37,571 nucleotides of DNA from Geobacter sp. (GTDB lineage: Bacteria; Desulfobacterota; Desulfuromonadia; Geobacterales; Geobacteraceae): the NCBI GenBank assembly GCA_003499925.1, contig DNRQ01000117.1, positions 29,897-67,467 of the forward strand, read 5' to 3'. Below are positions 16,030 to 23,886 of this stretch, piece by piece. The position numbers and the translations under genes are program-made. The notes under the pieces were generated by a model. It saw only the letters and a list, made by a program, of their open reading frames with translations. It was not told the origin of the DNA and did no database searches. Each line of letters opens with the position of its first letter. Position 1 is the first letter of the stretch.

Positions 16030-16310
16030 CAAACCTATCCTGATTAGTACTCATCTCCCGCATAGATGCACAAACACCCCCTCCCCCTGCCCCCACTGCC
16101 ACTAAGTTAAGCTCCTGCTGTTAGCTCCCCCTCCCTTGATGGGAGGGGTGGGGGGGAGGGTGAGGCTTATGCGAGCTTTTCACCCTCTCCCCAACCCTCT
16201 CCCATCAAGGGAGAGGGGGCTTGTGCAGCGTGCACGAAACTGGCACTGACCTTAACTTAATGGCAGTGCCCCCTGCCCCTCCCATCAAGGGAGGGGAGAA
16301 GACCAAGCGG
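16030..16310. repeat. Cluster of dispersed GC-rich palindromic repeats
   Basis: Three or more linked copies of the CCCTCCCTTGATGGGAGGG family (16130-16160, 16180-16220, 16266-16300) are mixed with C-rich runs, GTGCAGCGTGC words and CTTAATGGCAGTG. GATTAGTACTCATCT at the left end and AGATTGGTACTAATCAGG at the right end recall the borders of the copies at 1925 and 9716. No gene in this stretch. Confidence 0.75.
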
Positions 16311-16374
16311 GAGATTGGTACTAATCAGGAACCTTATAGCCTCTGATCGAGGATATAAATCATGGAGATGGCTT

Positions 16375-16725
16375 ATGAGCGAAAACAGGAAAACTGTGGA
16401 ACGATATATGGACGGCTTCAACAAATCTGACCACGGACAAATTCTGTCCTGCCTTACTGATGATGTTGTTTGGGAAATGCCGGGTGCGTTTCGCCTGGTG
16501 GGAAAGGAGGCCTTTGATAAAGAGATCAATAACGATGCCTTTGTGGGCAATCCGACGATCACCATTACTCGGGTAATTGAGGAGAATGACGTTGTCGTTG
16601 CCGAAGGGGCGGTTCAAAGCGCTAGAAAGAATGGTGGTCTTCTCAAAGCGGTATTCTGCGACGTCTTTGTCCTGAAGGAGGCGAAGATCAAACAACTCAC
16701 TTCATATCTTGCGGAATTGGAATAG
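16375..16725 (+). CDS. SnoaL/NTF2-like protein
   Basis: 116-residue single-domain protein of the NTF2-like superfamily (cone-shaped alpha+beta fold). The N-terminal helix VERYMDGFNKSDHGQILSCL, then DDVVWEMPGAFRLVGKEAF and the strand-rich second half are typical of SnoaL-like proteins. Members include small hydrolases, isomerases and ligand-binding proteins, so a substrate cannot be given. The start at 16375 was chosen because GGAGATGG lies just upstream; an earlier in-frame ATG at 16315 lies within repeat DNA. Confidence 0.8.
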   Translation: MSENRKTVERYMDGFNKSDHGQILSCLTDDVVWEMPGAFRLVGKEAFDKEINNDAFVGNPTITITRVIEENDVVVAEGAVQSARKNGGLLKAVFCDVFVLKEAKIKQLTSYLAELE

Positions 16726-16834
16726 AGGCGAGCCAGGAATAGCCGACGTTGGTAAGTTGATGAAAGCGGATTGAGGGGACGGGAATACTCTCCCAGCTGC
16801 GCCGTCCGTCAGCTCCGCAGTTTACCTTCATTAG

Positions 16835-16863
16835 TTGACCTGACGGTTACAATGATGTATTTT
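16835..16863 (+). promoter_or_regulatory. Possible sigma70 promoter before the 671-aa protein
   Basis: TTGACC (16835-16840), 17-bp spacer, TATTTT (16858-16863). It lies just ahead of the structured leader and about 175 nt before the start codon at 17037. Confidence 0.42.
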
Positions 16864-16888
16864 CCCGACTATCCACCTTACTTCGCCG

Positions 16889-16974
16889 ACAATAGACAAA
16901 CGCGGAGCGATCCCGGAACGCAAGATCGTGGGCCTTAACACCGGGCCCGCCCGGTCTGCGATAATGGGTCGCCA
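16889..16974 (+). ncRNA. GEMM-I-like riboswitch candidate (degenerate)
   Basis: Several words follow the order of the GEMM-I cyclic-dinucleotide riboswitch: GACAAAC, a hairpin with a GCGA (GNRA) loop, GGAACGCAA, GGGCCTTAAC, a perfect ACCGGG/CCCGGT hairpin, GCGATAATGGGTCGCC. GEMM-I has GGCAAACC, a GNRA loop, GGGACGCAAAGCC, GGCCTAA and TAGC..GGTTGCC. The ATCG/CGAT pair closes the second part. Some consensus positions are missing, including GGC/GCC closing the first helix. Signal-peptide proteins are common GEMM targets in Geobacter; the ORF starts 63 nt downstream. Confidence 0.45.
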
Positions 16975-17036
16975 ACATTTGGCACTGATATATCCGTGGC
17001 ATGTCCCTCTGACATTTTCCCAATGGAGGCTGTATC

Positions 17037-19052
17037 ATGAACAAGAAAAACATCCCCTCGTCACTTCTTTTACTTACCATTTCCTGTTCCCTGTTACCTG
17101 TTTCCCGTTCTCACGCCTCTGCCGATCTTACCGGCACCTACGACACGCAAACTCTTTCAAGCAGCTACAGCGTCAACAGCAATGGCGGCGTGACGCTCAC
17201 CTTTACCGGCGATACCATATCCTACCAGGGGAGTCTCAGTCGGGACGGATCATCTATTAACCTGGCCGGGCCTGATTCGGACGGCAAAAAGAAGGTGATG
17301 ATGCTGGTAGGTAATAAGGTCGATACCACCTACTCATCTGCTGATCTGGCCGGGACCTGGTACGGAGCCGGGATCAAGACTCCGATCAAGGGTAACAGCA
17401 ACCTCGCCAATTTCGGCTACGACGTCGACAAGATGATCCTTAACGCCGATGGATCAGGGAGCAGTACATCTCTGTCTACCAGCGACTCATCAGGCACCGA
17501 CACCTTCCCGGCCGGCACCATCACCATTGCCGGCGACGGGACGATATCAACCGGCAGTGCCAACGATCACCTGTTCATGAATGCCGGCAAGGATGTCGTG
17601 TTCCATTTCCGCATCGCTCCGGCTTCGGGGGAGCAGCAGCTGTTCGTGAATCTGAAACGCGGAGCCGGCTACACAGCAGCCGATCTCGCCGGCACCTGGT
17701 ATGGGGCCGGCCTCAAGACCCCGATCAAGGGGACCAGCAATCCGGCAAATTTTGGTTACGACGTGGACAAGATGATCCTTAACGCCGATGGATCAGGGAG
17801 CAGTACATCGCTTTCCACCAGCGACTCATCGGGCACGGACACCTTCCCGGCCGGCACCATTACCATTTCCGGCGACGGGACCATATCGAGCGGCGACCCC
17901 AACGACCATTTCTCCATGAACGCCGGCAAGGATGTCATGTACCAGTTCCGTATCGATCCTGCATCTGGGGAACAGCAGCTGTTCGTGAATGTGAAGCAGG
18001 GTGCCAGCTACACCGCGGCCGATCTCGCCGGCACCTGGTTTGGAGCCGGCATCAAGACCCCGATCAAGGGGACCAGCAATCCGGCCGACTTCGGTTACGA
18101 CGTGGACAAGATGATCCTTAACGCAGACGGATCAGGTAGCAGTACATCTCTGTCCACCAGCGACTCATCGGGCACGGATACCTTTCCTGCCGGTACCATT
18201 ACCATTGCCGGCAACGGGACGATATCGAGCGGCGACCCCAACGACTATTTCTTCATGAACGCCGGAAAGGATGTGGTGTTCCAGTTCCGTATCGATCCTG
18301 CATCAGGGGAGCAGCAGCTGTTCGTGAATGTGAAACAGGCCGACAACACAACAGTCATACCCGTCAACGGCTCCTGCGGGACTGCCGACGGCACGGCAGT
18401 AAGCGCCGCACCTACCAGCAACCTCTGCACCAGCGGCAGCGCATCTGCAGTCGGCGGCAGCGGGCCTTGGAGCTGGGTCTGTAACGGACTGTTCGGCGGC
18501 ACCAACGCGAGTTGCTCCGCAAGCCCCGACAAGTGGAGCCTCAGCGTCACCATGGCAGGAAACGGCGGCGGCACAGTCCACAGCAATCCCCCAGGGATCG
18601 CCTGCAGCAGCGGCTCAACTTCAGGCTGTTCTGCCTCATTCACAGCCGGCTCCACCGTCAATCTGTTTGCCTCAGCTGTCTCCAACTCCGTGTTCGGCGG
18701 TTGGAGCGGCGGCTACAGCGGCAGCACGACCCCGACCGGAATCACCCTGAACAGCGCCAAAGCCGTCACCGCCACCTTTACCGCCGCACCGAAGCTGAAG
18801 GTCGGCACCAAGCAATTCTCCACTCTCCAGGCCGCCTACGCCGATACCGGCACGATCAGCGGCAGCGTCATCAAAATATTGGAAGGGATGATTCCAGGCA
18901 CCCTCACAGCCGGCAGGAGTATCGCGGTGCAACTTGAAGGTGGCTACAATGCAGCTTACGACGCCAGCGGCACCACGACCATCGTACAGTCACCGATCAA
19001 GATCAGTGCTGGAACAGTCAGGGTGAAGGGAATCAAGGTCGGGATGCAATAG
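17037..19052 (+). CDS. Exported 671-aa protein with three roughly 110-aa repeats
   Basis: Function unknown; exported by a signal peptide (about residues 1-27). A first beta-rich segment (28-97) is followed by three nearly identical repeats starting near residues 101, 214 and 325. Each has ADLAGTWYGAGIKTPIKG, the FGYDVDKMILNADGSGSSTS core and ends ASGEQQLFVNVK. This looks like a tandemly duplicated lipocalin- or calycin-like beta module. Next come a CGTADGT..WSWVCNG..ASCSA module (447-498), an InlB-like B-repeat with GGWSGGYSG (500-583) and the roughly 85-aa C-terminal module shared with the 1717-aa protein. GGAGGC precedes the ATG. A GEMM-like RNA lies in the leader. Confidence 0.83.
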   Translation: MNKKNIPSSLLLLTISCSLLPVSRSHASADLTGTYDTQTLSSSYSVNSNGGVTLTFTGDTISYQGSLSRDGSSINLAGPDSDGKKKVMMLVGNKVDTTYSSADLAGTWYGAGIKTPIKGNSNLANFGYDVDKMILNADGSGSSTSLSTSDSSGTDTFPAGTITIAGDGTISTGSANDHLFMNAGKDVVFHFRIAPASGEQQLFVNLKRGAGYTAADLAGTWYGAGLKTPIKGTSNPANFGYDVDKMILNADGSGSSTSLSTSDSSGTDTFPAGTITISGDGTISSGDPNDHFSMNAGKDVMYQFRIDPASGEQQLFVNVKQGASYTAADLAGTWFGAGIKTPIKGTSNPADFGYDVDKMILNADGSGSSTSLSTSDSSGTDTFPAGTITIAGNGTISSGDPNDYFFMNAGKDVVFQFRIDPASGEQQLFVNVKQADNTTVIPVNGSCGTADGTAVSAAPTSNLCTSGSASAVGGSGPWSWVCNGLFGGTNASCSASPDKWSLSVTMAGNGGGTVHSNPPGIACSSGSTSGCSASFTAGSTVNLFASAVSNSVFGGWSGGYSGSTTPTGITLNSAKAVTATFTAAPKLKVGTKQFSTLQAAYADTGTISGSVIKILEGMIPGTLTAGRSIAVQLEGGYNAAYDASGTTTIVQSPIKISAGTVRVKGIKVGMQ

Positions 19053-19096
19053 GGTACACGAGTTGCGTGATCTTCACTGAACCGTGTCTACCACCA

Positions 19097-19213
19097 CCCA
19101 ATCTCCCCCCTTTGCAAAGGGGGGCGGGGGGGATTTAGCCCCGGTTGCCATTGCGCACCTGTTGCAACGGAGCTGAAATCCCCCTGGATCCTCTTTGCAA
19201 AGGGGAGATTCTG
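19097..19213. repeat. Dispersed repeat, CCCCCTTTGCAAAGGGGG family
   Basis: CCCCCCTTTGCAAAGGGGGG followed by GGGGGGATTTAGCCC, and an inverted relative (GAAATCCCCCTGGATCC..TTTGCAAAGGGGA) ending near 19213. The same words recur at 27187-27273 and inside the Hsp70 gene at 29180-29425. It fills the gap before cydD. Confidence 0.82.
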
Positions 19214-19313
19214 CGCCGACCCTTGATACTGAAGATCAGCGCTCATCGGCATGGGGCATGGGCAAAGTGCCGGCTCTCAGGCCCAATCCCGTACCTGCCG
19301 GACGTAAAGTGTC

Positions 19314-21038
19314 ATGACTGAGACCGATAAAATTCCGGCAACCCCGGAGCGGTGGTTAAGAGGACGAGCCTGGCAGCTTCGCCATCTCCTTTTGCGCGCC
19401 ATCTGCTGCTCGGCTGTCGCCGGGGTTCTGATCGTCATCCAGGCGCGCCTGCTGGCCCTGGGGTGCCATCGGGTCATCATGGAGCGGGAGAAAGCGGCTG
19501 CGCTTTTCCCCCTTGCCGCCGGGGTGGCCCTGATCGTGCTGGTCCGCGGCCTGCTGACCCTCTTCGCCGAACGACAGGGAGCAGCGGCATCAGCCGTTTT
19601 GAAACGGGAGGTCCGCAGTCGGCTCTATCGACGGCTCCAATCCCTGGGACCGGCCGGAACGGTCGGTGAGGAGGCAGCCCCCCTGGTCGAGACGGTATCG
19701 ACCGCCGTCGAGGGGCTGGACGGTTATCTGGCCCGCTTTCTCCCCCAGGCGGTCCTGGCTGCAGTGGTACCGTTTTTCATGCTCCTCTTCGTCCTTGGCA
19801 CGGAGTGGAGGGCGGGGCTGGTGCTGCTCTTTTCCGCCCCCTTCATTCCTCTCTTCATGGTGCTGATCGCCAAGGGTTCCGAGGCGATTCATCGCCGTCA
19901 ATGGGAGCAGCTCTCCCGGATGGCCGGCTACCTCCTCGACCTGATCCAGGGGCTCCCCGATCTTCGCCTCTTTGCGGCGGCAAAGCGCGAAGCGGCCGAG
20001 GTGGCGAGGGTATCCACCGCCTACCGCCAGGCCACCATGGCCGTTTTGCGCGTCGCTTTCCTCTCCGCCCTGACCCTGGAATTCTTCTCCGCCATGGGCA
20101 CGGCCGTTGTGGCCGTCATCATCGGCTTCCGCCTGCTGGCCGGCGCACTCACCCTGGGCGACGGGCTGTTCATCCTGTTCCTGGCGCCGGAGTTTTATCT
20201 TCCCTTGAGAAATCTCGGGCTCTCCCATCATGCCCGGATGCAGGCCCTGGCCGCGGCGGAACGGATTTTCCACCTGATCTCACTTCCGGAGGCCACCGGT
20301 TTCGACGGCATTCTGCCGCTGCAACCCGGTCCCCCTTCTATCCGTTTCCACGCTGTCTCCTTCCAATATGGCGGCAAACGCGGTGGCGTTACCGCTGTGG
20401 ATCTGGAACTCCCCGCCGGGAGCATCACGGCATTGGCAGGGGGAAGCGGGGCGGGCAAGAGCACCCTCGCCCGCCTCCTGGTAGGGCTGAGCCGTCCCGA
20501 GTCGGGGCGGATCACGGTGAACGGGGTTGACCTGGCCGACCTCTCTCCCGCTGGCTGGCGTGCCCGTCTCACCTGGATCCCCCAAAAACCCTTTTTCTTC
20601 AGCGGCACGGTACGGGAAAACCTGGTTCTGGGATGCCCCGCTGCCACGGAGGGGGAAGTTGCCGTGGCCCTGGCCGACGCCGGGGCGACAGAGTTTATCG
20701 ACCGCCTCCCCCTCGGGCTCGACACGCTGCTGGGGGACCGGGGCGCCGGGCTTTCGGGGGGCGAGCAGCGGCGCCTGGCACTGGCGCGGGCTTTTTTGAG
20801 GCAGGCCACACTGGTGGTCCTGGATGAGCCGACCGCCGGTCTCGACGCCGTCAATGAGCTCCTGGTGGGTAATGCCGTCCGGCGGCTGGCTGTGGGACGG
20901 ACGGTCCTCGTCATCAGCCACCGTGAAGAGACCTTGCGCCAGGTGGAGCGCGTCGCCGTAATGTCCGACGGCCGGATACAGGGTGTCATGGCGGCCGCCG
21001 ATTTCCTGGACCGGGCCTCTTTCCCGGAGGCGGTATGA
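19314..21038 (+). CDS. cydD: Thiol/haem ABC exporter subunit CydD
   Basis: One half of the CydDC heterodimeric ABC transporter of the inner membrane. CydDC exports cysteine and glutathione (haem has also been implicated) and is needed for assembly of cytochrome bd oxidase and for periplasmic redox balance. Six membrane helices occupy about residues 20-290. The nucleotide-binding domain has Walker A GGSGAGKS (about 377), signature LSGGEQRRLALARAFL (about 480) and Walker B LVVLDEPTAGLD (about 500), all intact. Its length of 574 aa is normal. It overlaps cydC by 4 bp, so the two are translationally coupled. No cydA or cydB is in the window. The ribosome-binding site is weak. Confidence 0.9.
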   Translation: MTETDKIPATPERWLRGRAWQLRHLLLRAICCSAVAGVLIVIQARLLALGCHRVIMEREKAAALFPLAAGVALIVLVRGLLTLFAERQGAAASAVLKREVRSRLYRRLQSLGPAGTVGEEAAPLVETVSTAVEGLDGYLARFLPQAVLAAVVPFFMLLFVLGTEWRAGLVLLFSAPFIPLFMVLIAKGSEAIHRRQWEQLSRMAGYLLDLIQGLPDLRLFAAAKREAAEVARVSTAYRQATMAVLRVAFLSALTLEFFSAMGTAVVAVIIGFRLLAGALTLGDGLFILFLAPEFYLPLRNLGLSHHARMQALAAAERIFHLISLPEATGFDGILPLQPGPPSIRFHAVSFQYGGKRGGVTAVDLELPAGSITALAGGSGAGKSTLARLLVGLSRPESGRITVNGVDLADLSPAGWRARLTWIPQKPFFFSGTVRENLVLGCPAATEGEVAVALADAGATEFIDRLPLGLDTLLGDRGAGLSGGEQRRLALARAFLRQATLVVLDEPTAGLDAVNELLVGNAVRRLAVGRTVLVISHREETLRQVERVAVMSDGRIQGVMAAADFLDRASFPEAV

Positions 21039-22699
21039 GGGCCATCGGGCGGATACTGTCGGTTGCCGCCGGCCAATGGCGCTGGATGGTTGGCGGCATC
21101 CTCCTCGGGGTGCTGGTGATTGCGGCGAACTCCATCCTCATGGCCCTTTCAGGCTGGTTCATCGCCTCCATGGCGCTCGCCGGTGTCACCGGCGCTCACT
21201 TCGAATACTTCTTCCCCGCGGCGGCCATTCGCGGCCTGGCCATCTTCCGGACCGTGGGACGTTACGGCGAGCGACTGGTCAGCCATGAGGCGGCGCTGCG
21301 CATGCTCGCCGACCTTCGGGTCTGGCTCTTCCGGCGGCTGGAGCCGCTCGCTCCGGCGGTACTGGAGCGCTTTTCCGGCGGGGATGTGGCAGGGAGGCTG
21401 CGAGCCGATGTTGATGCCCTGGAGAACCTTTACCTCCGTATCCTGGCTCCCATGACCACCGGCACTCTCGCCATCGGCGCCGCGTTGCTCTTCGTGGCCT
21501 CCCTCTGCCTCCCTGCGGCGCTGGCACTGGCCTGCGCCCTGTTGACCGCGGGAATCGTGCTGCCGCTCATTACCGGTCACCTTGCGCGGGCGCCGGGGGA
21601 GAGCGCCACCGAATTGGCGGGAGAGCTGCGGAGCATGGTGACCGAAGGGCTCCAGGGGGCGGAGGAGTTGTTCCTGCTGGGGGCTGCTGAGCGGCAGGCG
21701 GCAGCGGTCGACCGCCTCTCTGCGGAACTGGTGGCAGCTCAGCAGAAACTGGCAGGCATCGCTGCCTTAAGCCAGGCGGGTAATGTCATCTGCGCCGGGG
21801 TTGCTGCTGCAGCGGTACTGCTGGCCGGGGCCGCAGCCGTAGGCGCGGGGACCATGGCGCCGCCGTCGCTGGCAATGCTCGTGCTCTTTGCCGCCGCGAC
21901 CTTTGAGGCGGTTGGTCCCATGGCGGGGGCGCTACAGCTTTTGCCCGGCACCACGGCTGCCTGTGACCGTCTGCTGGCCCTCTCCGAAGCTCGGCCGCCG
22001 GTGCCGGATCCGTCGCTGCCGCTGAACTTGCCGCAGTCAACGGCAATCTCGCTGCGTGGTCTGAGCTTCGCCTACCGGGATGACGAACCGGTATTCGACG
22101 CCTTAGATCTAGACCTGGCCCAAGGAGAACGGGTGGCGCTGGTGGGGCCAAGCGGCTGCGGCAAGAGCACCCTGGTCGAGATCCTGCTCCGTTTTCGCGA
22201 CTATCAGGGGAGCGTCCGGGTGGGAGGGGTGGAAATCCGCGACCTTGCGGCCGAGGAGCTGCGTGGTCTCATCTCCTGTCTCCCTCAGCGGCCGCACCTC
22301 TTCAACACCAGCATCCGGGCCAATATTCTGATCGGCAACCCTGCGGCGGATACGGCCGAGCTGGAGGAGGCGCTGCGGGATGCGGGACTTTCCAGCTGGG
22401 TTGCTACTCTGCCGGCGGGGCTGGAGACCGCTGTCGGTGAAGGGGGGCGGGAAGTCTCAGGCGGAGAGGGAAGGCGGATCGCCCTGGCGAGGGCTCTGTT
22501 GAAGAATGCAGCCATCCTGATCCTGGATGAGCCGACGGAGGGGATGGACGCCGTGACGGAGCAGCAGGTGGTGGCAAGACTGGCCCGGCGCACTGCAGGG
22601 AAAACCGTTCTGGTGATAACCCACCGTCCGGCATGTCTGGCACTGGCCGACCGGGTGGTTACCCTGGCAGCCCGGCGCACCATCGGCAGGGAGCGGTGA
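21035..22699 (+). CDS. cydC: Thiol/haem ABC exporter subunit CydC
   Basis: Partner of CydD. The N-terminus with MALSGWFIASMALAG and FEYFFPAAAIRGLAI is typical of CydC. Membrane region about residues 1-300. The ATPase domain has Walker A GPSGCGKS (about 370), signature VSGGEGRRIALARALL (about 474; Gly instead of the usual Gln) and Walker B ILILDEPTEGMD (about 493). It starts at the ATG in ATGA, within the stop region of cydD. The CydDC order and overlap match the family standard. Confidence 0.9.
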   Translation: MRAIGRILSVAAGQWRWMVGGILLGVLVIAANSILMALSGWFIASMALAGVTGAHFEYFFPAAAIRGLAIFRTVGRYGERLVSHEAALRMLADLRVWLFRRLEPLAPAVLERFSGGDVAGRLRADVDALENLYLRILAPMTTGTLAIGAALLFVASLCLPAALALACALLTAGIVLPLITGHLARAPGESATELAGELRSMVTEGLQGAEELFLLGAAERQAAAVDRLSAELVAAQQKLAGIAALSQAGNVICAGVAAAAVLLAGAAAVGAGTMAPPSLAMLVLFAAATFEAVGPMAGALQLLPGTTAACDRLLALSEARPPVPDPSLPLNLPQSTAISLRGLSFAYRDDEPVFDALDLDLAQGERVALVGPSGCGKSTLVEILLRFRDYQGSVRVGGVEIRDLAAEELRGLISCLPQRPHLFNTSIRANILIGNPAADTAELEEALRDAGLSSWVATLPAGLETAVGEGGREVSGGEGRRIALARALLKNAAILILDEPTEGMDAVTEQQVVARLARRTAGKTVLVITHRPACLALADRVVTLAARRTIGRER

Positions 22700-22896
22700 C
22701 GAGGGGGAAATTGGCGGCGTCAGGATCACTGCCAGGGCAGGACCGACCAAAATAACAAATCCTTAGATCTGCATAATTTATATTCTTTACTAATCCCCCA
22801 CTCCTGTGTATAAAACTATCTTCCCCCACTGCTTCCAGCTGAAGGATTTCAAGAAACGGTTACCATTGTCACTGGGTATCCCGCAGGAGGACAGCC

Positions 22897-23100
22897 ATGG
22901 TTGTACTCGTTTGCTGCACCGACAACACCTTTACCGTGGCTTTGGAGTCCAGGCTTGAGTCCCTGGCCAGCGAAGGGCTGATCACGGCGTATCTCGGACC
23001 GGACGGCTGGGTGGCAGCAAAGAGCAAAAAGAACCGCGTTAAGGGGTGTCCCCAGCCAGCAGAGAGAAGACGCTACACCGCGTTCGTTTCCTGTTTCTGA
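22897..23100 (+). CDS. Small conserved-looking protein, 67 aa
   Basis: Unrecognised small protein. GGAGGACAGCC directly precedes the ATG, which favours a real gene. The N-terminal half MVVLVCCTDNTFTVALESRL and GLITAYLGPDGWVA looks like a compact beta/alpha unit with a Cys-Cys pair; the tail is basic. I have an unverified impression that similar short proteins exist in Geobacter genomes. Isolated between cydC and a convergent minus-strand group. Confidence 0.58.
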   Translation: MVVLVCCTDNTFTVALESRLESLASEGLITAYLGPDGWVAAKSKKNRVKGCPQPAERRRYTAFVSCF

Positions 23101-23143
23101 TCAGCGTCTCCCGCAGCCACACTTCTACGAGCGTCTTTAATTT

Positions 23144-23272
23144 CTAAATCCTCCGTCGATTGCCCGATCCGGATGCACTACCGCGGCAGAACTCCTGCGC
23201 CCAGGTCGTTGCAAGCCGGCGGCCGATCAGGCTTTTACCCGCCCCAGCGACTCCGAACAGGATAATGATCAC
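23144..23272 (-). pseudogene. Truncated P-loop kinase (gluconokinase-like) remnant
   Basis: From a GTG at 23272, overlapping the stop codon of the upstream 202-aa gene, the frame reads MIIILFGVAGAGKSLIGRRL and then ATTWAQEF before ending at TAG (23144). GVAGAGKS is a Walker A motif. The arrangement resembles the N-terminus of gluconokinase (GntK) or related small-molecule kinases, but only 42 residues remain of about 170. The start overlap suggests it was once coupled to the upstream gene. Confidence 0.6.
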
Positions 23273-23877
23273 TTCAGCATGGCATCGCCGAGCGTAGCAT
23301 CATCTGTGGGAGGCTTGGCCCATTTGCTTTCTGCAATGCTCACAGCCACAGCTACGCCGATCCATTGCAGAAATGGTAGAACGATGAATACCACACCCCC
23401 TTGCGCATCGGGATGAATGAAGATGGTTTCAACCAGGGTGTAAGCTCCAAAAATAGAAACTAGAACGGTGCCAACGAACAATGGCAAAGATTGCCTGGTG
23501 GTAGCGTTCAGTTTTCTGGCCTTGGATCCAAGCATCAAGTACGGTGATATAGCCCAGGTCCCAAATCCGCACATGAAACCTATCCAGCCGATCAATAGGT
23601 CAAACGGCATCTCCCAGGGCTGACTGGCATAGGTCATCATTGCCAGGGTAGATATTGCCGATGCCGCCGACAACCACACTGTACGGGCTGATTCTGCCTG
23701 AATGGATGGGTCCAGGTCTGGGTCCACATCGATCAGTTCAACTTCAGGGACTTGATCCTGAGCAAACCTCGCACTCTTGACATAAGCCTTCTGGCAGTTG
23801 GGACATTGCCAGTCGGGAGCATCGTCAGTCGGCTGTCTGGCATAGTTGCAAGCAGGACAGGTAGTGGAGGATGTCAT
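23269..23877 (-). CDS. Zinc-ribbon membrane protein, 202 aa
   Basis: No named family recognised. Two CxxC pairs at the N-terminus (CPAC at 7-10, CPNC at 25-28) form a probable zinc ribbon. After an acidic linker, four hydrophobic segments follow (about 68-86, 92-115, 130-150, 160-180). The last segments run FVGTVLVSIFGAYTLVETIF and VFIVLPFLQWIGVAVAVSI. AAAGGAAT precedes the ATG. It starts 10 bp after the stop of the diguanylate cyclase gene and is probably cotranscribed with it. Confidence 0.72.
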   Translation of the reverse strand: MTSSTTCPACNYARQPTDDAPDWQCPNCQKAYVKSARFAQDQVPEVELIDVDPDLDPSIQAESARTVWLSAASAISTLAMMTYASQPWEMPFDLLIGWIGFMCGFGTWAISPYLMLGSKARKLNATTRQSLPLFVGTVLVSIFGAYTLVETIFIHPDAQGGVVFIVLPFLQWIGVAVAVSIAESKWAKPPTDDATLGDAMLK

Positions 23878-23886
23878 CGTATTCCT

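Noticed and set aside
16970..17010. Sigma54 promoter around TTGGCACTGATATATCC
   Set aside because: TGGCAC is present but no GC of a -12 element stands at the required spacing.
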